Source: Serratia liquefaciens ATCC 27592
GTDB taxonomy: Bacteria > Pseudomonadota > Gammaproteobacteria > Enterobacterales > Enterobacteriaceae
Assembly (NCBI RefSeq): GCF_000422085.1
Contig: NC_021741.1
Location: 3,100,001-3,164,000 of the forward strand
Length of the DNA: 64,000 nt
Direction of reading: 5' to 3'
The first letter of the stretch is position 1; the number at the start of each line of letters is the position of its first letter. Of the stretch, positions 8,297 through 17,384 are shown piece after piece. Both the position numbers and the translations under genes were made by a program. The notes beneath the pieces were generated by a model. The model worked only from the letters and a program-made list of their open reading frames with translations. It was not told the origin of the DNA and ran no database searches.

Positions 8297-10081
8297 ATGA
8301 AACGCCTGTTAGCTCCGCTTTCCATCGTTAACCAGGTGGCTATTTTGATGCTGCTCCTGGGCATCCTGGGCGTGGCCGGCATGAGCATTTCCGCCTGGAT
8401 GTCACAAAGCATTCAGGGCAACGCGCACGCCATCAACAAAGCCGGTTCACTGCGGATGCAGAGCTATCGCCTGCTAGCCCAGGTGCCGCTGGATGCCCGC
8501 AGCGAATCCCTGATACGCGAGCTGGACCAGGATGCCAACAGCCCCGACCTGCAACGCCCGCTGGAACAAGAAGGCTTAACCGAACAGTTTCAGGCGCTGC
8601 ACGACTACTGGCGACTGACGCTGCTGCCGCAATTGCACCAGGCCCATAAACCGGCCGACGCTGCGCCGCAGGTAGCCCATTTCGTCTCTCTGCTGGACGC
8701 ACTGGTCTCGGACATCGACCGTCATACCGAACGCCGGTTGCTGACGGTGACGCTGGTGCAGGCGGTGTTTATCGCGCTGACGCTGCTGCTGTTGGTAGGT
8801 ACCATTTGTTACCTGCGCCGGCGCCTGCTGCATCCCTGGCGGCAATTGGTGGCGATGGCGCTGTCGGTGGGCCGCGGCGATTTCAGCCGCCGCTTCACCC
8901 AACGTGGTCACCAGGATGAAATGGCCTCGCTTGGCGGCGCGTTAAACACCATGTCCGACGAACTGGCCACCATGTACAGCGGGCTAGAGCAACGGGTGGT
9001 GGAGAAAACTGCCGATCTGCAGCAAAAAAATCAGGTATTGAGCTTTTTGTACCGCGCCAGCCGTCAACTGCACGCCAATGAACCGCTGTGCAGCCGCCTG
9101 ACGCCAATACTCAATCAGTTGCAAACCCTGACGCCATTGCGCGCCATTCAGGTGCGGCTGTATGAAAACAACAGCCAGGAGCAGTTTGTGCAGTTGAGCG
9201 GCAACCAGCCTCTGCGACCGGAGTACTGCAATAATCCGGTGTGCAGCGCCTGCCTCAACGACGACGAGCAACAGCATGCCAGCCACCCATCGCTAAGCTG
9301 GAGCCTGAGCGACAAGCTGGGAGATTATGGGGTGATTGTCGCGCAACATGCGCCACAGCGCCCGCTGAATGACGACCATAAGCAGTTGATGAATACCCTG
9401 GTAGAGCAGTTGACCAGCGTGCTGGCGATTGAACGCCAGGTTGATCACCAACAGCAGTTGATGCTGATGGAAGAACGCGCGGCAATCGCCCGTGAACTGC
9501 ATGATTCCATTGCCCAGTCATTGTCGTGCCTGAAGATGCAGATCAGTTGCCTGCAAATGCAAGGTGCGGAGCTTTCCCCCGCCAACCTGGGGCTGGTGCA
9601 ACAGATGCGAGAGGAACTTAACATTGCCTATCGCCAACTGCGCGAGCTGCTGACCACCTTCCGCCTACGACTGACGGAGCCTGGGTTACTGGCCGCACTG
9701 CAATCGACGGTACAGGAGTTCAGCCAACGGCTGGGCATTCCCATCAGCCTCGACTATCAGTTGACGCCGCGCACCGTGCCCACTTATCAGGCTATCCACC
9801 TGCTACAGATTGCCCGTGAAGCGCTCAGCAATATCCATAAACATGCCCAGGCCAGCCAGGTGAGCATTCAGGTGATCAATCAACGGGGCGAAGTCACCCT
9901 GAGCGTCTGCGATAACGGCTGCGGCCTGCCGCAAGATACCCTTCGCCCCGATCACTATGGCCTGATCATCATGCGCGATCGCGCCAAAAGCCTGCACGGC
10001 CGCTGCGAAATTTTGCCCCGCAACGGCGGCGGCACCGAAGTCCGGGTGGTATTCAAGCCGGACAACCACGCCATCGACTAA
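8297..10081 (+). CDS. narX: Nitrate/nitrite sensor histidine kinase NarX
   Basis: The 594-residue sensor has a first membrane helix at about residues 15-36 and the periplasmic P-box that binds nitrate and nitrite ([18 protein letters not shown]). A second helix lies at about 150-175, followed by a HAMP domain, a cysteine-containing central module (CNNPVCSAC), the HPK7-type H-box [18 protein letters not shown] with the phosphoacceptor His, and the ATPase motifs NIHKHA, DNGCGLP and [10 protein letters not shown]. It phosphorylates NarL in response to nitrate. The ATG at 8297 ([13 protein letters not shown]) aligns with the E. coli start; an upstream in-frame start at 8270 would add nine residues with no supporting site. 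The narX stop overlaps an ATG at 10081, and the likely narL start lies 12 bases further on, so the two genes are translated from one message. Confidence 0.98.
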   Translation: MKRLLAPLSIVNQVAILMLLLGILGVAGMSISAWMSQSIQGNAHAINKAGSLRMQSYRLLAQVPLDARSESLIRELDQDANSPDLQRPLEQEGLTEQFQALHDYWRLTLLPQLHQAHKPADAAPQVAHFVSLLDALVSDIDRHTERRLLTVTLVQAVFIALTLLLLVGTICYLRRRLLHPWRQLVAMALSVGRGDFSRRFTQRGHQDEMASLGGALNTMSDELATMYSGLEQRVVEKTADLQQKNQVLSFLYRASRQLHANEPLCSRLTPILNQLQTLTPLRAIQVRLYENNSQEQFVQLSGNQPLRPEYCNNPVCSACLNDDEQQHASHPSLSWSLSDKLGDYGVIVAQHAPQRPLNDDHKQLMNTLVEQLTSVLAIERQVDHQQQLMLMEERAAIARELHDSIAQSLSCLKMQISCLQMQGAELSPANLGLVQQMREELNIAYRQLRELLTTFRLRLTEPGLLAALQSTVQEFSQRLGIPISLDYQLTPRTVPTYQAIHLLQIAREALSNIHKHAQASQVSIQVINQRGEVTLSVCDNGCGLPQDTLRPDHYGLIIMRDRAKSLHGRCEILPRNGGGTEVRVVFKPDNHAID

Positions 10082-10092
10082 TGGGAGAAACC

Positions 10093-10743
10093 ATGACGAC
10101 CGAAACTGCCGCCACCATTTTATTGATTGACGACCACCCGATGCTGCGCAACGGCGTAAAACAGCTTATCGGCATGGACCCGCGCCTGCAGGTGATTGCC
10201 GAGGCCGGCAACGGTGAACAAGGTGTTTCGCTGGCCGAGGAGCACGATCCTGACCTGATCCTGCTCGATCTGAATATGCCGGGCATCAACGGGCTGGAAA
10301 CGTTGGATCGCCTGCGCATGACCGCGCTTTCTGGCCGCATTGTGGTGTTTAGCGTGTCGAATCACGAAGATGACGTGGTCAGCGCGCTAAAACGCGGCGC
10401 AGACGGCTACCTGCTAAAAGACATGGAGCCGGAGGAACTGTTGAAGGCGCTGCACCAGGCTGCCGCAGGCCAGATGGTATTGAGCGAGGCGTTAACCCCC
10501 ATTCTGGCCGCCAGCCTGCGTGAAAACCGCCCGAGCGCCGAACGGGATATTCAGCAACTGACACCGCGCGAGCGCGATATTCTCAAACTGATTGCCCAGG
10601 GTCTACCGAACAAGATGATCGCACGCAGGCTGACCATCACCGAAAGTACCGTCAAGGTGCACGTCAAACACCTGTTGAAAAAAATGAAGCTGAAATCGCG
10701 CGTTGAGGCCGCCGTGTGGGTACTGCAGGGCAAAAACGGCTAG
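10093..10743 (+). CDS. narL: Two-component response regulator NarL
   Basis: The 216-residue protein has a receiver domain ([16 protein letters not shown]; phosphoacceptor Asp59 in [10 protein letters not shown]; Lys in [10 protein letters not shown]) and a C-terminal LuxR-type helix-turn-helix ([20 protein letters not shown]... [12 protein letters not shown]). Starting at 10093 gives the E. coli length and puts the phosphorylated Asp at 59, as in E. coli. GGGAGA 4-9 bases upstream supports that start over the ATG at 10081. With NarX it activates nitrate respiration genes and represses alternative reductases, so the molybdoenzyme operon at 27.7 kb may be a target, although I saw no clear heptamers there. 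Its TAG stop overlaps the stop codon of the convergent ychO. Confidence 0.98.
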   Translation: MTTETAATILLIDDHPMLRNGVKQLIGMDPRLQVIAEAGNGEQGVSLAEEHDPDLILLDLNMPGINGLETLDRLRMTALSGRIVVFSVSNHEDDVVSALKRGADGYLLKDMEPEELLKALHQAAAGQMVLSEALTPILAASLRENRPSAERDIQQLTPRERDILKLIAQGLPNKMIARRLTITESTVKVHVKHLLKKMKLKSRVEAAVWVLQGKNG

Positions 10744-12245
10744 TCAGCGCCGTTCAACGGCCCGGTCTCTGCCGGAATGGTGGGCGTTTGCAGCGTTTTT
10801 GGCGGTGGCAAGCCCTCGCCCTCCCCGGAAGAGGCGGTCAGCGGCGGCGTCACCTGCAGTTGGATCCAGTTGGACGTCACCAATTGCTGCTTATCGTCTT
10901 CCAACGTGACCGATAAACGGTAGCGGTTTTCCGCCCCCGGCGTGTCATCCCACTGCGGCACAATCAGGCTCCAGCCGTGTGGATCGTTGCTGTTTTGCGA
11001 CGACGTCAGGCTAAGTGCCTGGGTATCCCCCTGCCAACTGACGCGGGTGATTTTATTGGTGGTTTTAATCTCCAGCTTCAACGGCAGCGTTTCCCCCGGT
11101 TGCAGGCTCCAGGGCGGCGTGGCCAGGAAGACCTGCAGCGTTTTACGCTGGCGGAACTCCATTACCGGGACATTTTTCCGTTCGATATTGTCATAGCGGC
11201 TGCCGCGCAGCGATTTGGCCTGGGCCACATACTCCGGGGATATCTGCTTTACCAGCGGTACACCAAGGCGATAGCTCAGCGCCAGTTCGACCTGATCCTG
11301 GCTCACCCCGCCTTCCCCCATCTTGTGCAGCGCTTTCACCGTCACCAGCGGCACCGGCGTGTAATTCACCCCCAGTTGCATGGCGCGCGGGTCGTTTTGT
11401 TTTTTACCGCTGCCAAACAGGTTGACGTTCTCCCCCCAGTACTGCTCGTAGCTGAGAGAGCCGCCGATCTGGCGGTAAAACGGCAGGTAACCCTGGGTGG
11501 TGATGTCGTAACCGCTTGCCGGACGACTGAGAAATTCGGCGTTATCCTTCTGTTGCGCCAGTGCCGATAACGGATAGTAATAATTGGCGGAAAAACGCAG
11601 GAAGTCACCCCAGGCTTCGGCCCCCAGGCTGGCGCGGTTTTGATTGCGCTTGAAGTCGCTGTCGAGCACCGTGTTATATCCCAGCAGCCAATCACCGGCG
11701 ACCCAACGCTGCCCAAGGCCAAAGTTACCCAATGAACCTTGGCTTTGCTGCAGCAGACCGAGCTGGCTGTAAGTCAACAAACCGTTAACGTCATACAGAG
11801 GGCTGAACAGCTGGCCGCTGCTGCCGGAAAAATCCCCCTGGTCGGACATCACCAGCGACAGTTTGGCGGTGCCCAGCGGTGACAGCAGCTCTTGCGCCTG
11901 TTGTTGCAGCATCTCACCGGCTTGCCCTACCGCGTAACTCTCGGCGCGGGTTCGCACCTGCTGGCCGGAGACGTTATTCAGGTTACGCTCACCCAGCTGT
12001 TTGGCCATGGTGGCCCACTCTTTCTCTCGCTCTGCGTCATTCGAGGCGTTGCCCCCCAGCTCGGGCAAGTTGTCGTTTGCGTTCGCTTGATGGCTGACCG
12101 AGGGCGGCGCAGGGGGAGATTCGGCACCAGCCGGCAAGCTGCACAACAGCCACGCCAAACCCACCGCCGGTAAACGGGCAGGGAGTGAGAGGAAATCAAC
12201 GGCTTTTTTCAATCTGTTACGCGCATTAAGAATAACGTCAGTCAT
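10740..12245 (-). CDS. ychO: Inverse autotransporter / intimin-invasin-like outer-membrane protein YchO
   Basis: The 501-residue protein has a long N-region followed by a signal sequence (hydrophobic core about residues 25-40, [17 protein letters not shown]). An inverse-autotransporter beta-barrel covers about 90-335, with the characteristic [31 protein letters not shown] and [18 protein letters not shown] stretches. A C-terminal Ig-like domain lies at about 370-465 with a Pro-rich tail. E. coli ychO also neighbours narL, which supports orthology. The adhesin or invasin role is suggested only by family; the passenger is a single short domain, unlike full intimins. Its TAG stop shares the CTAG tetranucleotide 10740-10743 with the narL stop, so the two convergent genes have no intergenic terminator between them. 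Confidence 0.93.
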   Translation of the reverse strand: MTDVILNARNRLKKAVDFLSLPARLPAVGLAWLLCSLPAGAESPPAPPSVSHQANANDNLPELGGNASNDAEREKEWATMAKQLGERNLNNVSGQQVRTRAESYAVGQAGEMLQQQAQELLSPLGTAKLSLVMSDQGDFSGSSGQLFSPLYDVNGLLTYSQLGLLQQSQGSLGNFGLGQRWVAGDWLLGYNTVLDSDFKRNQNRASLGAEAWGDFLRFSANYYYPLSALAQQKDNAEFLSRPASGYDITTQGYLPFYRQIGGSLSYEQYWGENVNLFGSGKKQNDPRAMQLGVNYTPVPLVTVKALHKMGEGGVSQDQVELALSYRLGVPLVKQISPEYVAQAKSLRGSRYDNIERKNVPVMEFRQRKTLQVFLATPPWSLQPGETLPLKLEIKTTNKITRVSWQGDTQALSLTSSQNSNDPHGWSLIVPQWDDTPGAENRYRLSVTLEDDKQQLVTSNWIQLQVTPPLTASSGEGEGLPPPKTLQTPTIPAETGPLNGAD

Positions 12246-12770
12246 TACACCACCGCCGTTCCCTCATCCCGAGAGTGGGCGGAAAAACCTTTTTTGCTGC
12301 GGCCACTCCAGGCAGCAGAACAACGACCTTTGCACAGCGAACAACCAGGGTATTGGCCCTGTCGGGCGCCGGGGCGCCAAAGTGCATCATGAACCCCAAA
12401 TTCTAATCGGTTTCTGATGATAAACCATCAGATAAACCTCAGTTTATTTTGTGACAACGTCACCCGAGCGGTTGATATTGCTTTGCGAAGAAAGGTCATT
12501 CCAGAACGCGCCGAACATTCGCCGTCGGTCAGGATAAATTCACTAAATTTCATCGCAGATTTTGCCTGATTAATCGGCATTCATCTTTTCATAAAACACA
12601 GTAATACGTTGATTATGTGTGGAAACCCTCAATTTCAGCGTATTTTACCTGGCTATAAACAATGCTTTGCGATCGCCTGCACAAAGCGCGTCATGACCTG
12701 GCATCTGCTCTGCTGTAAAACCCATTTTGCCGCTATTTTGAACGTTAATTTCAGTTCAGCAAGGATGCTT
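12246..12770. other. Intergenic region between ychO and the prepilin peptidase gene, with hairpins
   Basis: This 525-base stretch holds the divergent promoters. Visible structures are an imperfect hairpin at 12409-12438 (GGTTTCTGATG paired with CATCAGATAAACC around an ATAAAC loop), a short palindrome GTGAC-AAC-GTCAC at 12451-12463, and GGCGCCGGGGCGCC at about 12365-12378. An in-frame extension of the downstream gene reaches 12609 but lacks a ribosome site and has a Cys-rich, gene-unlike translation, so I treat it as non-coding. Confidence 0.5.
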
Positions 12771-13487
12771 ATGTTTAACGACCCGCAGGGGGATCTCTGG
12801 TTTCGCGGCCTGTTTATTGCGGCCATGTTACTGTCGGCGGTGATCGCCAGATGGCTTATGCATTCCGTACCTCAGGACGTGGGGCAACGCCTGCCGCCGC
12901 TAAAAACCCGCACTCTGATGTTGATAGCCGTCAGCGCCGGACTGGCGGCATTGCCTTTTAGCCTATCGCCACTGCAGCGAATCAGCTTGCTGCCGGTGGC
13001 GACCCTGCTGCTCGCGCTGGCGCTTATCGACTGGCGGCACAGGCTGTTACCGGATCGCCTGACGCAACCGCTGTTATGGGCCGGGCTGCTGGCCAATCAG
13101 CAAGGCTGCTTTACCTCGCTCGACGAGGCAGTGATCGGGGCCGTCACCGGCTATCTGTCGCTATGGTGGCTTAACGCCCTTTATCGCCTTCGGCGGAAAA
13201 CGGAGGGTATCGGCCAGGGCGACTTTAAATTGCTGGCGGCCCTGGGGGCCTGGAGTGGCTGGTCTGCCCTGCCGATGTTGGTGACCGGCGCAGCCACGGC
13301 AGGCTTATGCGTTGCGATTGTGGCCCAGTTACGCCGCAGCCCCGGCAGAGATGCCCCGCTGCCGTTCGGCCTTTATCTGGCGCTTTCCGGCTGGTTTACC
13401 CTGCTTACGATGGCCGACATGGATATCACGCCCTTCATCAAGGGAAATTCTCTCATTTCAGCTTATTTCACCCCAATGGCGGATTAA
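12771..13487 (+). CDS. Orphan type-IV prepilin peptidase (A24 family, short form)
   Basis: The 238-residue polytopic protein has the two A24 aspartate motifs: ALIDWRHRLLPDRLTQPLLW (Asp87) and GIGQGDFKLLAALGAW (GxGD, Asp151), plus the LPFGLYLALSGW C-terminal signature. It lacks the N-terminal Cys-rich N-methyltransferase domain of PilD/GspO, so it probably only cleaves leader peptides of prepilins or pseudopilins at the inner membrane. The start at 12771 follows AAGGA by 5 bases; an ATG at 12765 is a possible alternative. No pilin, Gsp or Flp secretion genes lie in the window, so its substrate system must be encoded elsewhere or it is a remnant. The motifs are intact, which argues against decay. 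Confidence 0.88.
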   Translation: MFNDPQGDLWFRGLFIAAMLLSAVIARWLMHSVPQDVGQRLPPLKTRTLMLIAVSAGLAALPFSLSPLQRISLLPVATLLLALALIDWRHRLLPDRLTQPLLWAGLLANQQGCFTSLDEAVIGAVTGYLSLWWLNALYRLRRKTEGIGQGDFKLLAALGAWSGWSALPMLVTGAATAGLCVAIVAQLRRSPGRDAPLPFGLYLALSGWFTLLTMADMDITPFIKGNSLISAYFTPMAD

Positions 13488-13500
13488 TGCCGTGGTTGGC

Positions 13501-13536
13501 GCTGTTATAGCCGACTGTTGGCCAGGCTGTTATAGC
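13501..13536. repeat. Two 11-bp direct repeats GCTGTTATAGC
   Basis: GCTGTTATAGC occurs at 13501-13511 and 13526-13536, 25 bases apart, immediately upstream of the PEBP-family gene. Each copy is nearly palindromic (GCT...AGC). They could be an operator or overlap a -10 region (TTATAG). Function is not established. Confidence 0.5.
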
Positions 13537-13587
13537 GAGCCTGTCTCTGCACCACTATGCTTTATTTAACCAAACACAGGAGGCTGT

Positions 13588-14154
13588 ATGATCGGTCGTG
13601 GTTTATCTGCTCTCGCGCTCAGCGCGGCATTACTTTCCGGTTCGCTGTCGTTCGCGGCGCAGGCTGCCGGTACCTTTACCCTCAGCTCATCGGCGTTTCA
13701 GGATGGCGGCATGCTGGCCCAGAAATATGCCGGGGCCACCCCGGGCAACGCCAGTTGCACCGGTGACAATGTTTCACCTGCGCTGAACTGGGCCAACCCG
13801 CCGGCGGGCACTACCAGCTTCGCCTTGCTGGTGTCCGATCCCGAGGGCCGCGCCGGATTGGGCGCCAGCCACTTGGTGGCCTACGGTATTCCAGCCACGG
13901 CTCAGGGGTTCGCTGAAGGCGATCTTACCCAGGGCAAAGGCTTTGTCGGCGGCAAGAACTCACCGGGCACCGCGGTGTATCACGGACCATGCCCACCGGC
14001 AGGCTCTGGGTTGCACCACTATACCTTCGTGCTGATCGCCACCGATCTCCCGCCCCATGCGCTGGGGCCAGGGTTAACCCGCGAACAGCTGTTGGAAAAA
14101 TTGCAGGGCCATGCCAAGGGCGGTGCGGGTATTATCGGTCGTTTCGGTCAATAA
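13588..14154 (+). CDS. Secreted YbhB/YbcL-type PEBP family protein
   Basis: The 188-residue precursor has a clear signal peptide (MIGRGLSALALSAALLSGSL, cleavage after AQAA at about residue 27). The PEBP fold motifs are CTGDNVSPALNW, FALLVSDPEG, the H-L-V-A-Y segment, and the ligand-pocket stretch YHGPCPPAGSGLHHYTFVLIATD. Bacterial YbhB/YbcL proteins are called Raf-kinase-inhibitor-like only by fold; their substrates are mostly unknown, and periplasmic YbcL of uropathogenic E. coli affects neutrophil migration. AGGAGG with GTAT spacing upstream of the ATG at 13588 gives a strong ribosome site. It is convergent with the ABC importer operon, with only 16 bases between stops. Confidence 0.92.
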   Translation: MIGRGLSALALSAALLSGSLSFAAQAAGTFTLSSSAFQDGGMLAQKYAGATPGNASCTGDNVSPALNWANPPAGTTSFALLVSDPEGRAGLGASHLVAYGIPATAQGFAEGDLTQGKGFVGGKNSPGTAVYHGPCPPAGSGLHHYTFVLIATDLPPHALGPGLTREQLLEKLQGHAKGGAGIIGRFGQ

Positions 14155-14170
14155 CCGGTGCCGGGGTGGC

Positions 14171-15745
14171 CTACTTACTCACGCGATCCAGATACAGCAT
14201 GCTGTTGGCGATATCCACATGCGCATCTTTAACATTATCGCGCAGCGCCACCAGGGTTTGCCCCTGTAAGGCCACAACGTAAGGGGAACTGGCCTGCAGT
14301 TCGCGCTGCAGCGTGACGTAACGCGCGGCGCGGGTTGCAACATCCCCCTCTGCCGCGGCTGCACGGGTTTCCGCACTCAATGTCGGGATGTTCCATTGCG
14401 TACGCCAGGCCAGGGTTTTCGGCCCATTCGGCACGTTGTAGGCGAAGGCGCTGGCGTTGGTGTTAGGATCCAGATAGTCGGCCCCCCAGTAGGTGAAGAT
14501 GGCCTGGAAATCACGGCCGCGCATTTTGCCCCACAGATCGCTCTCCACTACCGGATGAATGTCCAACTGCAAACCGGCCTTGGCAAAGCTGGCCTGCAGC
14601 GCCTGGGCGATATCGGTATACGGCGGCTGGTTGATGACGATCAGATCAATACGCGTTCCTTCGGCGATACCCGCGTCATGCAGAATCTGTTTGGCTTTGG
14701 CCACGTCGAGCTTAAAAGGTTGATTATCCAAGGCGCCATCCAACCCCTGCGGCAGGAATGCCTGGTGTACGCGATACTGCCCCTTCAGCAGGTTGTCGGC
14801 AATCGTCTGGTAATCCACCAGCCAGCGTGCCGCCTGCCACAAGGCCGGGTTACCCAAAGCCGGTACCTGCTTGCTGCCGGTATTGAACCCCAGGTAATAG
14901 ACTTTGGCCGAATCGCGCTGCTCGATCCTGATGCCCTTTTCGTTACGCAGCGAGTTGAACTGATCGGCCCCCAGATCGTAGGCCACGTCAGCATCCCCTT
15001 TCAGCAGCAATAAACGGCGGGTGCCGGCATCGCTGACGTTTTTCAGCAGCACCGTTTTCAGCTTGGCCTGCGGTTGAGCGTAATCGTTGCGGCTGAACAA
15101 CAGCGCCTCGTGCGGTACATAGTTGCTGACGCGATAAGGGCCGGCACCGGCTGAGTTCGAACGCAGCCAGGCATTGCCGAAGTCCCCCTGCTGACCGTGC
15201 TGGCTGAGCAGCTTTTCATCGACTATCGACGCCACCGGCGCGGTTAACAGCCGCAGCGCCAGCCCACTGCCGATATTCGCCGACCAGCTTAGCTGCACCT
15301 GGTTATCGCCCAGTTTCTTCAACTGACTCTCGACGTTTTCCGGCGTCCAGCCGAATTCACCAAGGATAAACGACGGTGCCTTGTTCAGTTTCACCGCCCG
15401 CACCAGTGAGAAGATCACATCCTCCGGGCGTACCGGGTTGCCGGAGGCAAACCGTTGGTTGGCGTTCAAGGTAAATATCAAACTGTGGCCGTCTGCCCCC
15501 GTTTGCCAACTGCTGGCCAGTTCCGGCGCCAGCTTTTCCGGCGTGGTGCGATCCGGTGTCAGCAGGCGCTGATACAGATTGACCAGGTTGGCCGAACTGA
15601 CGGTTTCAAAGCTTTCGGCAGGATCGAGACTGATGATGCCTTCCAGCGAACTGACCACCACCAGCGTGTCTTTCGGGGTGGCGGCCTGTGCGCCGAAGCT
15701 CGCCGCCAGGGCACTGAACAATAACGTTGGAATTAGCCGTTTCAT
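14171..15745 (-). CDS. Peptide/nickel-type ABC transporter substrate-binding protein, copy 1 (SBP_bac_5)
   Basis: The 524-residue precursor starts at the ATG at 15745 (GGAGAG upstream), with a signal peptide ending in FGAQA-AT at about residue 21. The body shows the family-5 layout: a start segment on Asp-Pro (SLDPAESFE), SGNPVRPEDVIFSL, NSAGAGPYRV and DYLDPNTNASAFAYN near the C-terminus. It is the last gene of a minus-strand set following the ATPase, 134 bases downstream of it, and is a paralogue of the binding protein that opens the set (19292-20860), with shared stretches throughout. It could provide a second specificity for the same permease. Substrate is not predictable: dipeptide, nickel and metallophore receptors all belong to this family. 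Confidence 0.9.
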   Translation of the reverse strand: MKRLIPTLLFSALAASFGAQAATPKDTLVVVSSLEGIISLDPAESFETVSSANLVNLYQRLLTPDRTTPEKLAPELASSWQTGADGHSLIFTLNANQRFASGNPVRPEDVIFSLVRAVKLNKAPSFILGEFGWTPENVESQLKKLGDNQVQLSWSANIGSGLALRLLTAPVASIVDEKLLSQHGQQGDFGNAWLRSNSAGAGPYRVSNYVPHEALLFSRNDYAQPQAKLKTVLLKNVSDAGTRRLLLLKGDADVAYDLGADQFNSLRNEKGIRIEQRDSAKVYYLGFNTGSKQVPALGNPALWQAARWLVDYQTIADNLLKGQYRVHQAFLPQGLDGALDNQPFKLDVAKAKQILHDAGIAEGTRIDLIVINQPPYTDIAQALQASFAKAGLQLDIHPVVESDLWGKMRGRDFQAIFTYWGADYLDPNTNASAFAYNVPNGPKTLAWRTQWNIPTLSAETRAAAAEGDVATRAARYVTLQRELQASSPYVVALQGQTLVALRDNVKDAHVDIANSMLYLDRVSK

Positions 15746-15879
15746 TGATGCACTCTCCAGAATCACGCGGATGCGTTATTTGGCGAGTGTAGGGGCAGCG
15801 ACTTAGCAGAAGAACGACTATAAATTGCTTTATTTATTACGCAGATGGATAAGCCCGCCGGATGAACGGCAGGCAGATT

Positions 15880-16551
15880 TCAGTTCACCAACCGGCCATA
15901 CGCCATCGCCACCGAACGATCGCACATGTGGTCAATCACGTCGGCATCATGGCTGACCAGGATCATCGTCAGATCGCCCGCCTGCTTCAGCTCGTTCAGC
16001 AGGTTGAGGATTTCCGCCTGCACCGACATGTCCAGCGCCGAAGTTGGCTCATCCAGCAACAACAGCTTTGGTTTCAGCAACAGCGCGCGCACGATCGCCA
16101 CCCGCTGACGTTGCCCGCCGGAAAGCTGGTGCGGATAACGATCCAACAGCCTGGGATCCAGCCCCACCTGGCGAAAACCGGCGCTGATTTTCTGCTCGAT
16201 ATTGCTCTCTTTCAGCAACTTTAGGGGTTCCGCCAGCGTGCGCAGCAATCGGTGCTTGGGATGTAACGAGGCATAGGGGTCCTGGAATACCATCTGGACC
16301 TCACGCCGCAGATCACCGGTAAAAGGACGGCCCGGTTGCAAATCACAGCCGAGCAGCTGAAAACCGCCGCTCCAGCTTTCATTCAGCCCGGCCAACACCC
16401 ACAGCAGCGATGACTTGCCGCAGCCGGACGGGCCAACCAGGCCGAAGCACTCGCCCGGTTCGATGTGCAGATTGACATCATGCACCACGGTGCGTATCTC
16501 ATAGCCCTGGCGGTGGCTGACGCTAAGGTTTTCCAGGGTAATCAGGCTCAT
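15880..16551 (-). CDS. Peptide/nickel-type ABC transporter ATP-binding protein (DppF/NikE-like)
   Basis: The 223-residue ATPase has Walker A GPSGCGKSS, Q-loop VFQDPYASLHPKH, signature LSGGQRQRVAI, Walker B LLLLDEPTSALD and H-loop LVSHDADV. The start at 16551 is set by the ATGA overlap with the preceding ATPase stop; upstream in-frame starts would lie inside that gene. At 223 residues it is closer to NikE than to DppF, which carries a longer C-terminal oligopeptide extension. It pairs with the ATPase at 16548-17384 to drive the DppBC-like permeases. Confidence 0.93.
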   Translation of the reverse strand: MSLITLENLSVSHRQGYEIRTVVHDVNLHIEPGECFGLVGPSGCGKSSLLWVLAGLNESWSGGFQLLGCDLQPGRPFTGDLRREVQMVFQDPYASLHPKHRLLRTLAEPLKLLKESNIEQKISAGFRQVGLDPRLLDRYPHQLSGGQRQRVAIVRALLLKPKLLLLDEPTSALDMSVQAEILNLLNELKQAGDLTMILVSHDADVIDHMCDRSVAMAYGRLVN

Positions 16552-17384
16552 TTCAGTGACTCCAGCAGTGCGCGATCCAGTACCGGCAACGTTTTGCCGT
16601 GAGTCTCGCGGCTTGGCCGACATGACCACAGCGTGCGCGTGTAAGGATGGGTGGCGGAGGCCAAACGATCGGCAGGCAACTGATCCAACAGTTCGCCCTT
16701 GTACATCACCAGCACCCGTTCGCAGTAGTGCGCCACCTGCTGTAAATCGTGACTGATCAAAATCAGGCCCATATTACGTTGCTCCACCAGATTTTCGATC
16801 AGTTGCAACACCTGATCGCGCATCTGGTGATCCAGTGCCGAAGTCGGTTCGTCGGCAATCAACAGCTGCGGATCGTTGATTAATGCGATGGCCAACATCA
16901 CCCGCTGCCCCATGCCGCCGGACAGCTGATGCGGATAGCGCTGGCTCAGCGCCTGCGGATCGGGCAAGCCAACCGCCGCCAGCATGTCCAGCACCTTCTC
17001 CCGCCGCTCGGCGCGGCCCAGGCGGGTATGCAACAGCAGCGGCTCCTCCACCTGACGCCCAATCGGCTGGGTTGGATTCAGCGCGTGCTTGGGATCCTGC
17101 ATCACCATGGCCACCTTGTTCCCGCGCAGCCGGTTCCACTGGCGCTCGTTCAAGCGCGTCAGGTCGTCATCGCCCAGCGTCAGACGCTGCGCCTGCAGCT
17201 GTAACGGCGGTGGCAACAGCCCCATCAGGGCACGGGCGGTCAGGGATTTGCCGGAACCGGACTCCCCCACCAGCGCCAGCCGCTCCTGTCCCATGCTGAA
17301 AGAGATGCCTTTCACCAACGGTGGTGAGGCCGGTAACAGCACCGACAGGCGTTCGACGGTCAATAATGGGTTATCAATGTCCAT
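16548..17384 (-). CDS. Peptide/nickel-type ABC transporter ATP-binding protein (DppD/NikD-like)
   Basis: The 278-residue ATPase has Walker A GESGSGKSLT, Q-loop MQDPKHALNPTQ, signature LSGGMGQRVML, Walker B LLIADEPTSALD and H-loop LISHDLQQV. The ATG at 17384 (MDIDNPLLTVERL) overlaps the end of the upstream permease by 11 bases, consistent with coupled translation; the longer frame to 17489 would lie wholly inside that permease gene. The C-terminus (HPYTRTLWSCRPS) has the family tail but not the multi-Cys cluster of DppD/OppD, again resembling nickel or metallophore-type importers. Confidence 0.93.
   Translation of the reverse strand: MDIDNPLLTVERLSVLLPASPPLVKGISFSMGQERLALVGESGSGKSLTARALMGLLPPPLQLQAQRLTLGDDDLTRLNERQWNRLRGNKVAMVMQDPKHALNPTQPIGRQVEEPLLLHTRLGRAERREKVLDMLAAVGLPDPQALSQRYPHQLSGGMGQRVMLAIALINDPQLLIADEPTSALDHQMRDQVLQLIENLVEQRNMGLILISHDLQQVAHYCERVLVMYKGELLDQLPADRLASATHPYTRTLWSCRPSRETHGKTLPVLDRALLESLK

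Noticed and set aside
12609..12770. N-terminal extension of the prepilin peptidase that might supply the missing Cys motif
   Set aside because: The Cys residues are not in the paired CxxC pattern of the methylase domain, and no ribosome site precedes 12609, whereas AAGGA precedes 12771.
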